From positions 558,001 to 622,000 of the forward strand of contig NZ_CADFEJ010000002.1 of assembly GCF_902833055.1 (NCBI RefSeq): a stretch of 64,000 nt of DNA, given 5' to 3'. Under the pieces are notes generated by a model. The model searched no databases. It was not told the DNA's origin and saw nothing but the letters and a program-made list of their open reading frames with translations. The DNA is from Burkholderia territorii. GTDB lineage: Bacteria > Pseudomonadota > Gammaproteobacteria > Burkholderiales > Burkholderiaceae. Position numbers and translations under genes: made by a program. Positions 34,639 to 43,608 of this stretch are shown piece by piece; the first letter of the stretch is position 1; the number at the start of each line of letters is the position of its first letter.

Positions 34639-37089
34639 TCAGATGCTGATCGCGACCGGACCGGCCAGCGGCGTGTAGCCGTCGTCGAAGAGGAACCACG
34701 CATCGTACTGGCCCGACGGCAGCGCGCTGTTCGCCGTCGTCGAGAACAGCAGCGACCCGGTGCTCTTCGGCAGATATGCCCACGACTTGTAGCCGCCCTT
34801 GGTCGGTTGCGCGCCGCGCGGGTAAATGCCGACCCAGTTCTTCGGGCTGTGGCGCCACGGCGGCACGACGTAATCGAACCGCAGCGTGCCGTACGACGCC
34901 CCCTGCGACGACAGCGCGGGCACGTACTTCCCGTTGGTATTGCCGATCGCCGAATCGGTCAGCAGCGCGCCCGCTTGCGTTTGCACGCAGCCGGCCACGC
35001 GGCGCAGGAAGTTCGGATCGTTCGCGTCGCGGATGCTCGCGTCGTACCAGCCGGCGTCGCCATACCACGTGACGGCCTGCGTCGCGCCGGCCGGCACGCT
35101 GACCGACTGCGGCGTGTTCATCCCGTACGCGTTGTCGACGAGCTGGAACGTCGTCGCGCTTGCTCCTGCGGTGTTGTCGAGCGTGATCTGCACGTTGCCG
35201 TTCTGCACGTCATAACAGAGGCTCACTTCGGCCGACGAACCGGCATTTCCCGACGCGCCGACGTTGCCGCGGAACGTCTGCACGAATCCGTTCGGCCCGT
35301 AGACGGAATAGTCGTAGCCGCCGGCCGAATTCAGCGCGAGCGAATCGGACAGCGTCGTGCACGCGCTCGCGCCCGCGCCGATCGTGTATTGCCTCGGGAT
35401 CGTGCTGGTGCCGTCGACCCACACCTGCAGATGCACGCCCGCCGCGCCGGTATTGGTCATCGTCAGCGCAAGCGCCTTGCCGGACCGGTTCACCTTGCCC
35501 TGCACGAAGAACTCGTACGGCAGCCGGCATGCGGCATTGCGGCCGGCCGTCTGTGCCGGCACGGCGGTGGTGGTCGCCGGCGGGATGATGACCGTCCAGC
35601 CGTTCGGATCCATGTTGCTGGCCGGGCTCGGGATCGCGGGCACCGTCTGGTCGGGATTGGTGAAGTCGAACGCCGACGTGAGATCGCCGCACACGGTGCG
35701 CCGCCACGGCGTGATGTTCGTTTCCTGGAGCCCGAAGCGCGTTTCCAGAAAGCGGATCACCGACGTGTGGTCGAACACCTGCGAGTTGACCTTGCCGCCT
35801 TTCGACCACGGCGAGATCACGAACATCGGCACACGCGGGCCGAGGCCGATCGGCACGTCGCCGCTTGCTGAACCGTCGGACGCCGCGCCACTGCCGCCGA
35901 CGAATTCGGCCGCGGTCGAGACCGTCGACTTTCCGGTGCCGGCGTATGCGCTGGCGGGCACGGCCGGCGGCACATGATCGAACAGGCCGTCGTTCTCGTC
36001 GTACATCACGAGCAGCACCGTGCTGGCCCAGACCTTCGGATTCGACGTCAGCACGTTGAGGACGTTGCTCACATACCATTCACCGCCACTCGCGGCCCAC
36101 GACGGATGTTCGCAGTACGCGTAGGGCGCGGCGATCCACGATACCTGCGGCAGCGTGTCGTTCGCGACGTCCGCCTGCAACTGGCTGAACAGGCGCGTGT
36201 CGTACTCGGTGCCGCCGCCCGTCGGATCGATTTGCGTGCCGTTCAACGCCGGCGCGAGCGGATCGTTCGGGCCGAGATTCTGATACTGCTTGAAGTTGAG
36301 GATGACGTTGTCGCCGTAGTTGCCGTTCCACCAGAGATCCTTGCCCGAGCCGTTGTATTCGCCGTGGCCGTGGGCGGCGTCGAGCCCGTTGCCCTTGTCC
36401 TGGTAGAACTTCCACGTGACGCCGGCCGAGTTCAGCCGCTCCGGCATCGTGGTCCAGCCGGTGCCGGTCATCGTATTGGTCGTATACGGCGCATAGCCAG
36501 GCACGTTGCCGCAGCAACCCGTCCACAGATACAGGCGGTTCGGGTCGGTCGGCCCGAGCATCGAGCAGTGGTAGCTGTCGCACACGGTGAAGGCGCTCGC
36601 CAGCGCGTAATAGAACGGGATGTCGTTCTGCGTGAAGTAGTACATCGTGCCGCTGGTCTTCGCGCCGGCCCAGTTGTCGTAACGGCCGTTGTTCCACGCG
36701 CTGTGCGTGCCGCTCCAGCTGTGGTCGAGGTCGCCGTAATAGGTGTCGCCGTTCGCGCTGCCGGCCGGCGGAGACGGGTTGAACGGGAAGACGTACGACA
36801 GCAGCCATGGCTGGCGCCAGACCGGGTACCCGCTCGAGATCACGACCGGGCGCGGATCGCCGAAGCCGCGCGCGCCGCGCAGCGTGCCGAGGTAATGGTC
36901 GAACGACCGGTTTTCCTGCATCAGGATCACGACGTGCTTGACGTCCTGGATCGTGCCGGTGACGGTCGCCGCCGGAATCGACTGCGCGCGCAGGATGCTT
37001 TCGGGCAGCATGCCGGTGACGGCCGTGGCGCCCGCGAGCTTCAGCGCATCGGTCAGGAACTGACGTCGTGTCGTGGATTTGTTTTGCAT
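34639..37089 (-). CDS. Phospholipase C, phosphocholine-specific type, Tat-exported
   Basis: An 816-residue enzyme of the bacterial phosphoesterase (PLC/acid phosphatase) family. The N-terminus has a twin-arginine signal (TTRRQFLTDALK). The catalytic/metal motif ENRSFDHY occurs at residues 59-66, preceded by HVVILM. DENDGLFDHVPPP-like and FGLGPRVPMFVISPW segments continue the domain. The C-terminal part, from about residue 520, has repeated beta-sandwich units of the family's DUF756 type. It is longer than typical Pseudomonas PLC (about 700). It hydrolyses phospholipid headgroups outside the cytosol. A small lipoprotein-like gene lies upstream on the same strand. Confidence 0.9.
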   Translation of the reverse strand: MQNKSTTRRQFLTDALKLAGATAVTGMLPESILRAQSIPAATVTGTIQDVKHVVILMQENRSFDHYLGTLRGARGFGDPRPVVISSGYPVWRQPWLLSYVFPFNPSPPAGSANGDTYYGDLDHSWSGTHSAWNNGRYDNWAGAKTSGTMYYFTQNDIPFYYALASAFTVCDSYHCSMLGPTDPNRLYLWTGCCGNVPGYAPYTTNTMTGTGWTTMPERLNSAGVTWKFYQDKGNGLDAAHGHGEYNGSGKDLWWNGNYGDNVILNFKQYQNLGPNDPLAPALNGTQIDPTGGGTEYDTRLFSQLQADVANDTLPQVSWIAAPYAYCEHPSWAASGGEWYVSNVLNVLTSNPKVWASTVLLVMYDENDGLFDHVPPAVPASAYAGTGKSTVSTAAEFVGGSGAASDGSASGDVPIGLGPRVPMFVISPWSKGGKVNSQVFDHTSVIRFLETRFGLQETNITPWRRTVCGDLTSAFDFTNPDQTVPAIPSPASNMDPNGWTVIIPPATTTAVPAQTAGRNAACRLPYEFFVQGKVNRSGKALALTMTNTGAAGVHLQVWVDGTSTIPRQYTIGAGASACTTLSDSLALNSAGGYDYSVYGPNGFVQTFRGNVGASGNAGSSAEVSLCYDVQNGNVQITLDNTAGASATTFQLVDNAYGMNTPQSVSVPAGATQAVTWYGDAGWYDASIRDANDPNFLRRVAGCVQTQAGALLTDSAIGNTNGKYVPALSSQGASYGTLRFDYVVPPWRHSPKNWVGIYPRGAQPTKGGYKSWAYLPKSTGSLLFSTTANSALPSGQYDAWFLFDDGYTPLAGPVAISI

Positions 37090-37192
37090 GTTCGCTCTCT
37101 GTCATGAGTCGCCGGACGGACAGCCGGACGCAGCCGCGCTTCACGCGCCGCGCGTTGCAACGGCAGTCGCGCCGGGCAAGGGCACGTGCCCG

Positions 37193-37453
37193 TCAGTGGC
37201 AAGCCGTGGCGCAGTGCAGCACCGGCGCGGCGGCCGTGCTCGACACCGATGCGCGATTCGCGGCGAGGTTTCCGGCCGCGCCGGAATCGCCATCGCCGCA
37301 ACCGGCGAGTGCGCAGAGAAGCGCGATCATGAGCGCGCCACGCCATTGCGGAACATGACTTTCGTTGCTGGCGCGTGGAGCGGCGTTGTCGCGACTCGAT
37401 TCGAGTCGGATTCCTGAGTGATGGATGTGCGTCGTTCCTGTTCCTGCTTTCAT
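37193..37453 (-). CDS. Small putative lipoprotein upstream of phospholipase C
   Basis: An 86-residue ORF with a strong ribosome site (GGAGGGG, about five bases before the ATG). After an unusually long polar N-region, a hydrophobic stretch MIALLCALAGC ends in a lipobox (LAGC). An internal ATG at about residue 42 would give a normal lipoprotein signal and a mature peptide of only about 34 residues, ending LHCATACH. The mature part is Ala/Ser-rich with a closing C-x3-C-H. No family is recognised. It could be a truncated larger lipoprotein. The 103 bp to the phospholipase start permits co-transcription. Confidence 0.5.
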   Translation of the reverse strand: MKAGTGTTHIHHSGIRLESSRDNAAPRASNESHVPQWRGALMIALLCALAGCGDGDSGAAGNLAANRASVSSTAAAPVLHCATACH

Positions 37454-37842
37454 TGCCCCTCCAGAAATGAAATGAACAGCGGAGAATATCGTCCGAACCG
37501 GAACAACTTCATGACAGGCCGGACGCGCGTGCCGGCGACGTGCGGCAGCCTTGCTTCATGATGGGTCGCGCCCGGTTGCGCGGCGTACTACGGCAACGGC
37601 ACGCCGTCGATCGAATCGCCGTGGAAGCGGGTTCGTTCGACATCCGACGGCATATGGCCGGGCGACACGCGTCGTGTGTTCGTGCTCGCGCGCCCTTCTT
37701 CGCGACAACGCAAGCACGCCGGTGCCGCGTCCGGGGAATCATCCGCCCGGCGTGCCGCCTTCGGTATCGAGCGCGACGCCGAGTAGATGCTCGATTCCAT
37801 ACCGGGCAGCGATCGGCTCCGTGACGAACGCGTTGTCGTCGA
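37454..37842. other. 389-bp intergenic region
   Basis: I see no promoter motif strong enough to call. On the minus strand, after the ALDH stop, an in-frame open stretch reads DRVIDDNAFVTEPIAARYG and then EHLLGVALDTEGG. It looks more protein-like than random high-GC noise, but it has no start codon with a ribosome site. It could be a remnant of a lost gene. Confidence 0.35.
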
Positions 37843-39324
37843 TCACCCGATCGCGCGCATCGCGTGACGCAGTTCCTGGTAGCTGCGCAGGCCCGTCACG
37901 CCGAGTTCGCGGCCGATCCCGCTGAGCCCGAAACCGCCCCAGCACACGTGCGGGTAGATGAGCTGCGGTGCGTTGATCCACACGAGGCCGGCGCGCACGC
38001 GTTTCTGAAACTGCTTCGCGATGTCGGCGTCGCGCGTCACGACCGTCGCGACGAGCCCGTAGCGCGTGTCGTTCGCGAGCGCGATCGCCTCGTCGTCGGT
38101 GCGGAACGACTTCACGCACGCGACCGGGCCGAACACTTCGTCGGTCCACAGCAGGTTGTCGGCGGCCGGCTCGGCGACCACGACCGGCGCCATGAAGAAG
38201 CCCTTGCCGCCGCTCTCGGCGACGCGGCCGCTGAACGCGACGCGCGCACCGGCCGCGATGCCTTGCTCGAGCAGCGCCTCGACGCGCGTGCGTTGCGCGG
38301 CGGAGATCAGCGGCCCCATCGCGACGTGTTCGACGGAAGGCGGCGCGACGACCAGCGCGCGCACGGCCGTTTCGAACGCGGCCATGAAGCTGCGGTACAG
38401 GCTGTCGTGCACCAGGATGCGCGCGGTGGCCGAGCACATCTGGCCCGCGTTCGTGAACGCGCCGGCCACGGCCAGCGACACCGCCATGTCGAGATCGGCG
38501 TCGTCGCGCACGATCAGCGACGACTTGCCGCCGAGTTCGAGCGTCACGCGCTTCATGTCTTCCGCCGCGGCCTGCATGACCTTGCGGCCGGCGGCCGTGC
38601 TGCCGGTAAACGAGATCTTGTCGATCAGCGGATGCGCGGTCAGCGCCGCGCCGACTTCCGCGCCGCCGTTCACGACGTTGACGACACCGTCCGGCACGCC
38701 GGCTTCGGCGATCAGGTCGAGCAGTGCGTGCTCCGCCGGCGACGTCAGTTCCGACGGCTTCATCACGACCGTGCAGCCGGCCGCCAGCGCGGGCGCGAGC
38801 TTCCACGCGGTCGTGACCATCGGGAAGTTCCACGGCATGATCAGCGCGGCCACGCCGACCGCGTCGTGAAAGCGCTCGGCCGCGACGGCGTCGCTCGGCA
38901 GCGCGACCGGCTCGGCCGCGAACAGCGCCGGGTTCTCGCACAGTTGCGCGTAGTACGCGAACGTCGCGGCAACGTCGCCGACGTCGGCGTCGGCCTCGAA
39001 CGGCGGCTTGCCGCTCACCTGCATCTGAAGCGCCGCCAGGCGTTCGCGATTGGCTTCCACGCGTTCGGCAATCGCCGCGAGCAAGCGGCCGCGCTCGGCG
39101 GGCGGCGTGTCGCGCCAGCCCGCGAACGCATCGCGCGCGGCGCGGACCGCGGCATCGACGTGCGCGGCCGTCGCGAATTCCTGCCAGCCGATCGTCTCGC
39201 CGGTCGACGCATTGAAGATCGGCGCGCCGGCTTCATCGGAGTGCATGCGCACGGGATGGCCGGCGATGCGTGCGGCAGGCAGCACGACGGGCGAGGTGGA
39301 AGAGGAAAGATCAGCGGTGGTCAT
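37843..39324 (-). CDS. NAD(P)-dependent aldehyde dehydrogenase (ureohydrolase locus)
   Basis: A 493-residue ALDH. The catalytic Cys297 is in AGQMCSATAR and the catalytic Glu in TLELGGKS. The cofactor site MPWNFPMVTTAWKLAPAL is intact. It follows the ureohydrolase gene by 22 bp on the same strand. In guanidino-acid or polyamine breakdown an aldehyde dehydrogenase oxidises the aminoaldehyde or semialdehyde formed after amine oxidation. That role fits here but remains inference. Betaine-aldehyde or 4-aminobutyraldehyde dehydrogenases are the nearest functional analogues. Confidence 0.9.
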   Translation of the reverse strand: MTTADLSSSTSPVVLPAARIAGHPVRMHSDEAGAPIFNASTGETIGWQEFATAAHVDAAVRAARDAFAGWRDTPPAERGRLLAAIAERVEANRERLAALQMQVSGKPPFEADADVGDVAATFAYYAQLCENPALFAAEPVALPSDAVAAERFHDAVGVAALIMPWNFPMVTTAWKLAPALAAGCTVVMKPSELTSPAEHALLDLIAEAGVPDGVVNVVNGGAEVGAALTAHPLIDKISFTGSTAAGRKVMQAAAEDMKRVTLELGGKSSLIVRDDADLDMAVSLAVAGAFTNAGQMCSATARILVHDSLYRSFMAAFETAVRALVVAPPSVEHVAMGPLISAAQRTRVEALLEQGIAAGARVAFSGRVAESGGKGFFMAPVVVAEPAADNLLWTDEVFGPVACVKSFRTDDEAIALANDTRYGLVATVVTRDADIAKQFQKRVRAGLVWINAPQLIYPHVCWGGFGLSGIGRELGVTGLRSYQELRHAMRAIG

Positions 39325-39346
39325 GAACGTTTTCCTGTCGATCGGG

Positions 39347-40297
39347 TTAGCGGCACGCGACGCCCGGCATCACGCAGAGCATCTCGAACGCGAGGTTCGC
39401 GCCGACGAGCGCGGTGGTGCCGTTCGGATCGTACGGCGGCGACACTTCGACGAGATCCGCGCCGACGAGGTTCAGTCCTTTCATTCCGCGAATGATCTCG
39501 AGACCCTGCTGCACCGACAGCCCGCCGATTTCCGGCGTGCCGGTGCCGGGTGCGAACGACGGGTCGAGACCGTCGATGTCGAAGCTGAGGTAGACCGGCG
39601 TGTCGCCGATGCGTTCGCGCACTTGCGCCATCAGCGGCGCGAGCGACTTGTTCCAGCACTCCTCCGCCTGCACGACGGTGAAGCCCTGCTGGCGGCACCA
39701 GTCGAAATCCTCGGCGGCGTAGCCGGTGCCGCGCAGGCCGATCTGCGTGACCTTGTCGCATTGCAGCAGGCCATCCTCCACCGCGCGGCGGAACGGCGTG
39801 CCGTGCGCGATCTTCTCGCCGAACATCGTGTCGTTCACGTCCGCGTGCGCGTCGACGTGCACCACTGCGAGCTTGCCGTACTTTTTATGCAGCGCGCGCA
39901 GGATCGGCCATGCGATCGTATGGTCGCCGCCGAGCGTGATCGGCCGGCAGCCGTTCGCGACGATCTCGTCATACGCGTGCTCGATGCGACGCACCGAATC
40001 CTTCAGGTCGTAAGGGTTGGTCGCGACGTCGCCGATGTCGGCGACCTGCAGCGAATCGAACGGCGCCGCGCGCGTGGCCATGTTGTACGGGCGCAGCAGC
40101 ACGGATTCGGTGCGGATCTGACGCGGGCCGAAGCGCGAACCCGAGCGGTTCGACGTGCCGAGATCGAGCGGCACGCCGACGAAGCATGCGTCGAGGCCGT
40201 CGGTCGTGGCGGCCTGCGGCAGGCGCATCATCGTGGCGATGCCGCCAAAGCGCGGCATCTCGTTGCCGCCCATCGGCTGGTTCAGTTCGCGGTGCAT
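39347..40297 (-). CDS. Ureohydrolase: guanidinobutyrase/agmatinase family
   Basis: A 316-residue arginase-superfamily enzyme, matching guanidinobutyrase or agmatinase length. Mn-binding motifs are present in order: GGDHTI, VDAHADV, and SFDIDGLDP with the closing PGTGTPE. It hydrolyses a guanidino compound to urea plus an amine or amino acid. GAGGAGA precedes the ATG at 40297. The adjoining ALDH, FAD oxidoreductase and cupin genes point to polyamine or 4-guanidinobutyrate catabolism. Choosing between agmatine and guanidinobutyrate needs enzyme data. Confidence 0.9.
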   Translation of the reverse strand: MHRELNQPMGGNEMPRFGGIATMMRLPQAATTDGLDACFVGVPLDLGTSNRSGSRFGPRQIRTESVLLRPYNMATRAAPFDSLQVADIGDVATNPYDLKDSVRRIEHAYDEIVANGCRPITLGGDHTIAWPILRALHKKYGKLAVVHVDAHADVNDTMFGEKIAHGTPFRRAVEDGLLQCDKVTQIGLRGTGYAAEDFDWCRQQGFTVVQAEECWNKSLAPLMAQVRERIGDTPVYLSFDIDGLDPSFAPGTGTPEIGGLSVQQGLEIIRGMKGLNLVGADLVEVSPPYDPNGTTALVGANLAFEMLCVMPGVACR

Positions 40298-40482
40298 GAA
40301 GCCGTCTCCTCTTTCTGATGAAAAGCGATCGGCCGATGGTAGAGGAGAACGCGGACGCGAAGATCCTGAAGTCGCGACGTTTACATCGACGCGATTCGAT
40401 GCGAGTGGCGCCGCCGCATCGACGCGGCGTGACTCGGCGGGCGATCGGCGGCCGGTCGGCGGGCCGTCGGCGTCGGAGCGGA

Positions 40483-41373
40483 TCAGCGCGCGATCGCGGG
40501 CGGGGGCGTGTCGTCGCCGTCGTGCGCCGGGGCAACATGAAACGCCGGCGCGGCCGATCCCCATGCCACGAGCTCGCGCTTCGTGCGCACGCCGAGCTTC
40601 GCGAACGCGCGCTTCACGTACGACTCGGCCGACGCGACCCGCACGCCGAGGATCTCGGCGGTTTCCGGCACGGTCTTGCCGGAGATCAGATGCTTGCAGG
40701 TCTCGTATTCGCGCTTCGACAGCTTTACGCCGTCGGCCGCGATCCGTGCGTCGAACTGCGCGAGCGGATGCACTTCGGGCGTCGGATGCGCGACGCGCCG
40801 CGCCGCGGTGGTCGACGCGTGCAGCTCGAGCAGCGGGAACAGCACGTCGCTGATGCTGCGAAAGCGGTTCATCTCGGCGAGCGTGAACGGCGGCCGGTCG
40901 CGGCCGCGTTCCAGCGCGATCGAATGCTGCGCGTAGCGGGTGCCGCGTGCGAGCACGCATTCGTGGCCGATATGCACGTCGTCGAACAACCGTTGGCGGA
41001 ATTCGCCGGGCGGAATCGCCGCGATATCGCGCACGACCAGCATCGTGCCCGTCTTGCCGCGCAGCCCCGCGAACAGCGGGTCGCTGTCGAGGAAGCGCTC
41101 GTAGTAGAGCGTCATCACGTCGGAGATCCCGGCGGTCGCGGTGCCGATGCCGCTGCTGCCGATCCATTCGCAGCGGTAGCCGGTGGGCATCGTGCCGTCG
41201 ACGCGCGACCGTTCGACATGCGCGACGTCGAGCGGCACCACGTCGTTCAGCAATTGCGTGAGGCGCGGCACGAAGTGCGGCGTGCCGACCGTCTCGATCA
41301 GCTCGCCCAGCGCCTTGAACGACACGTCGAAGCGGTCGGTGTCGCGGTGGAAGGGGTTCACGTTGAGCAGCAT
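40483..41373 (-). CDS. LuxR-type HTH transcriptional regulator
   Basis: A 296-residue protein with a C-terminal GerE/LuxR HTH at about 220-275 (LSKREYETCKHLISGKT, then AEILGVRVASAESYVKRAFAKLG). The N-terminal ~200 residues lack the conserved acyl-homoserine-lactone pocket signature that I can recognise, so it is probably a metabolite-responsive LuxR solo. It is divergent from the cupin/FAD-oxidoreductase genes and upstream of the ureohydrolase gene. A C-tract/G-tract palindrome in the divergent gap is a candidate operator. Confidence 0.88.
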   Translation of the reverse strand: MLLNVNPFHRDTDRFDVSFKALGELIETVGTPHFVPRLTQLLNDVVPLDVAHVERSRVDGTMPTGYRCEWIGSSGIGTATAGISDVMTLYYERFLDSDPLFAGLRGKTGTMLVVRDIAAIPPGEFRQRLFDDVHIGHECVLARGTRYAQHSIALERGRDRPPFTLAEMNRFRSISDVLFPLLELHASTTAARRVAHPTPEVHPLAQFDARIAADGVKLSKREYETCKHLISGKTVPETAEILGVRVASAESYVKRAFAKLGVRTKRELVAWGSAAPAFHVAPAHDGDDTPPPAIAR

Positions 41374-41487
41374 GCGGTTCCCCGGTGAAAAGCGGCGGCG
41401 ATTTTAGCGTCGCAAGCCGAACGCGTCATTAGGGGGAAATACGGTACGGAGTCCTGCGACGTCGCGCGCCGGAAAAACGCGGCTTGT

Positions 41488-41503
41488 CCCCCCCGAAGGG
41501 GGG
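41488..41503. promoter_or_regulatory. C6-GAA-G6 palindrome in the LuxR/cupin divergent region
   Basis: The sequence TCCCCCCCGAAGGGGGG is a G/C-only inverted repeat with a three-base centre, 68 bp upstream of the cupin start and about 115 bp upstream of the LuxR start. Its symmetry and location between divergent genes make it a candidate LuxR-solo operator. A further AGGGGGAAA half-site-like stretch occurs near 41433. Not demonstrated. Confidence 0.5.
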
Positions 41504-41571
41504 CATACCGGGGCAGTGTAAATGAGTAACTTTGTCTCTGCTTTTTTTCAATCGAGAGACGAAAGATTCAG

Positions 41572-41916
41572 ATGACCAAACTGATCAAGGACATCCTGCC
41601 GCTCGGCGCAGGCATTGGCGAATTCACGAAGCTCGACTTCGGGATGGACGAAAGCGACTGGCGCGCGGCCGAAGGCAAGAGCGGCAGCTATCTCATCGGC
41701 TGGTGGGAAGGCAAGGTCGGCTCGGTGGAGTTTCCGGAAACGGCGGCGGACGAGGCGGTGTGGCTCGTCGAGGGCCGGATCGCGCTGACCGACGTGGAAG
41801 GCAATCGCAAGGAATTCACGCCGGGCCAGGGCTATCTGCTGCCGGCCGGTTTCGCGGGCCGCTGGGAGACGATCGAGGACGCGAAGAAGTTCTACGTGCT
41901 GCTCGAGAAGTCGTGA
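41572..41916 (+). CDS. Cupin-domain protein (DUF861/cupin_3)
   Basis: A 114-residue single-domain cupin. The motif stretch SYLIGWWEGKVGSVEFPETAADEAVWLVEGRIALTD and the turn FTPGQGYLLPAGFAGRWE follow the cupin_3 pattern. These small cupins often accompany amine- or amino-acid-oxidising flavoenzymes, as here. The ATG is preceded by GAAAGA. The FAD oxidoreductase gene follows on the same strand within 100 bp. Function is probably accessory or ligand-binding. Confidence 0.87.
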   Translation: MTKLIKDILPLGAGIGEFTKLDFGMDESDWRAAEGKSGSYLIGWWEGKVGSVEFPETAADEAVWLVEGRIALTDVEGNRKEFTPGQGYLLPAGFAGRWETIEDAKKFYVLLEKS

Positions 41917-42012
41917 TGCGCGGCCGCCGCCGTGGCGCCGTCGTCGGATCGACGCGGGCCCGGCGGCGGTTGCATGTTCGATCGGCCGCGATCACGCGGG
42001 ATGGCTGGGATC

Positions 42013-43473
42013 ATGGAAATGGAAGTCAACGAAACAACGCTGGCCGCGCCGGCACACGCGCATGACGCGCGTCGCGCGCCGGTCGCACTGAGCGCCGCCG
42101 AGGCGCTCGCGAACACGAAGCTGTTCCCGTACTGGCTCGACAACCCGGCCGCGCCGGCCGCCGAGCCGGAACTCGTCGGCGACGCGACGGCCGACCTGCT
42201 GATCGTCGGCGGCGGCTTCACCGGGCTGTGGGCGGCCGTGCAGGCGAAGGAACAGATGCCGCACCTGAACGTCGTGCTGATCGAGGCGGGCAAGGTCGCG
42301 CACGGCGCATCGGGCCGCGCGGGCGGAATCATCTCGACGTCGGTGATGCACGGGCTGCCGAACGCGGTGCGCGTATTTCCGAACGACATCGCGCAGCTCG
42401 AGGCTTTCGGCCATCGCAACCTCGACGGCTTCGAGGAAACGCTGAAACGCTACGACATCGACGCCGACATCGAATGGAACGGCGAGATGACGGTGGCGGT
42501 CGACCCCGCGCACCTCGCGCACCTGAAGGGCGACTACGACCTGCACCGCCAATACGGACACGACGTCGTGCTGCTCGATCGCGACGAAACGCTCGAGCAA
42601 CTGAATTCGCCGCTGTTCGCGGGCGCGCTCTGGTCGCGCAATCGCAGCGGCATCGTGCATCCGGCGAAGCTCGCGTGGGGGCTCAAGCGTGCGGCGCTGT
42701 CGCTCGGCGTGAAGCTGTACGAACATACGCCGCTCGTCACGGTGACCGACGAAGGCGCCACGGTGTACGTGAAGACGCCGAAGGGCAGCGTGCGCGCGCC
42801 GCGGGTCGTGTTCGGCAGCGGCACGGCGAAGGTCGGCATCCCCGACATCAACCGCCGCGTGATGCAGGTGCGCGACCACGTGCTCGCGACCGAGCCGCTG
42901 ACCGACGCGCAGCTCGCGCGGATCGGCTGGAAGAATCGCCAGGGCGTGTACGACACGCGCACGCAGCTCAACTATTTCCGGCTGACGAAGGACAACAACA
43001 TCATCTTCGGCGGGCTGGTCAGCTATCACTTCGACGGCGATCCCGAGCCGCACCAGGACGGCGAGCGCGAAACCTACTACCGGCTCGCGGAGGCGTTCCA
43101 CCGCACGTTCCCGCAGCTCGCCGACGTGCGCTTCTCGCACGCGTGGGGCGGCCCGATCGACTACTGCTCGCGCGGCTCCGTGTTCGCGAAGCGTTATCTT
43201 GGCGGCAAGGCCGTGTTCGTCGCCGGCTACACGGGCTTTGGCGTCGCGGCGAGCCGGTTCGGCGCGTTCATGGGTCTGAACATCCTGTTCGATCGCGACA
43301 GCCCGGAGCGCAAGCTCGACATCGCGAACCAGAGCCCGAGCTACATCCCGCCCGAGCCGGTGCGCTGGGTCGCCGCGAAGATCACGTTCCATGCGTTCGA
43401 CGGCGCGGACGCCGAAGGCGGCTGGAAGCGTGCGTGGATCAACGGAATCAAGGCGATGGGCTTTCCCATGTGA
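42013..43473 (+). CDS. FAD-dependent oxidoreductase, DAO/PuuB family
   Basis: A protein of about 486 residues. The FAD-binding loop is GGGFTGLWAA, preceded by a strand-forming DLLIV. The second FAD segment ending in AGKVAHGASGRAGG is characteristic of gamma-glutamylputrescine oxidase (PuuB)-like enzymes. The C-terminal VFVAGYTGFGVAASRFGAFM closes the FAD domain. The start is uncertain: ATGs at 42001, 42013 and 42019 are in frame and only the last has GGGA at a proper distance. With the ureohydrolase and ALDH genes it likely oxidises a polyamine-derived primary or secondary amine. Confidence 0.85.
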   Translation: MEMEVNETTLAAPAHAHDARRAPVALSAAEALANTKLFPYWLDNPAAPAAEPELVGDATADLLIVGGGFTGLWAAVQAKEQMPHLNVVLIEAGKVAHGASGRAGGIISTSVMHGLPNAVRVFPNDIAQLEAFGHRNLDGFEETLKRYDIDADIEWNGEMTVAVDPAHLAHLKGDYDLHRQYGHDVVLLDRDETLEQLNSPLFAGALWSRNRSGIVHPAKLAWGLKRAALSLGVKLYEHTPLVTVTDEGATVYVKTPKGSVRAPRVVFGSGTAKVGIPDINRRVMQVRDHVLATEPLTDAQLARIGWKNRQGVYDTRTQLNYFRLTKDNNIIFGGLVSYHFDGDPEPHQDGERETYYRLAEAFHRTFPQLADVRFSHAWGGPIDYCSRGSVFAKRYLGGKAVFVAGYTGFGVAASRFGAFMGLNILFDRDSPERKLDIANQSPSYIPPEPVRWVAAKITFHAFDGADAEGGWKRAWINGIKAMGFPM

Positions 43474-43608
43474 ACGGCGCGCGATGTCCGCGCGACGAGT
43501 ATGGCGCGCGCCGTTGCCGATGGCGGCGCGCGTCCGGCAAGGTTCATCGGCGACGACGGCCGGTGTCGCGCCGGCCCGACAACGCGCTCACGCGCAGCGG
43601 CTCGAAGC

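Noticed and set aside
37739..37842. In-frame protein-like tail after the ALDH (DRVIDDNAFVTEP...)
   Set aside because: No start or ribosome site and too short. It may be a remnant, so I left it as a note in the gap entry only.
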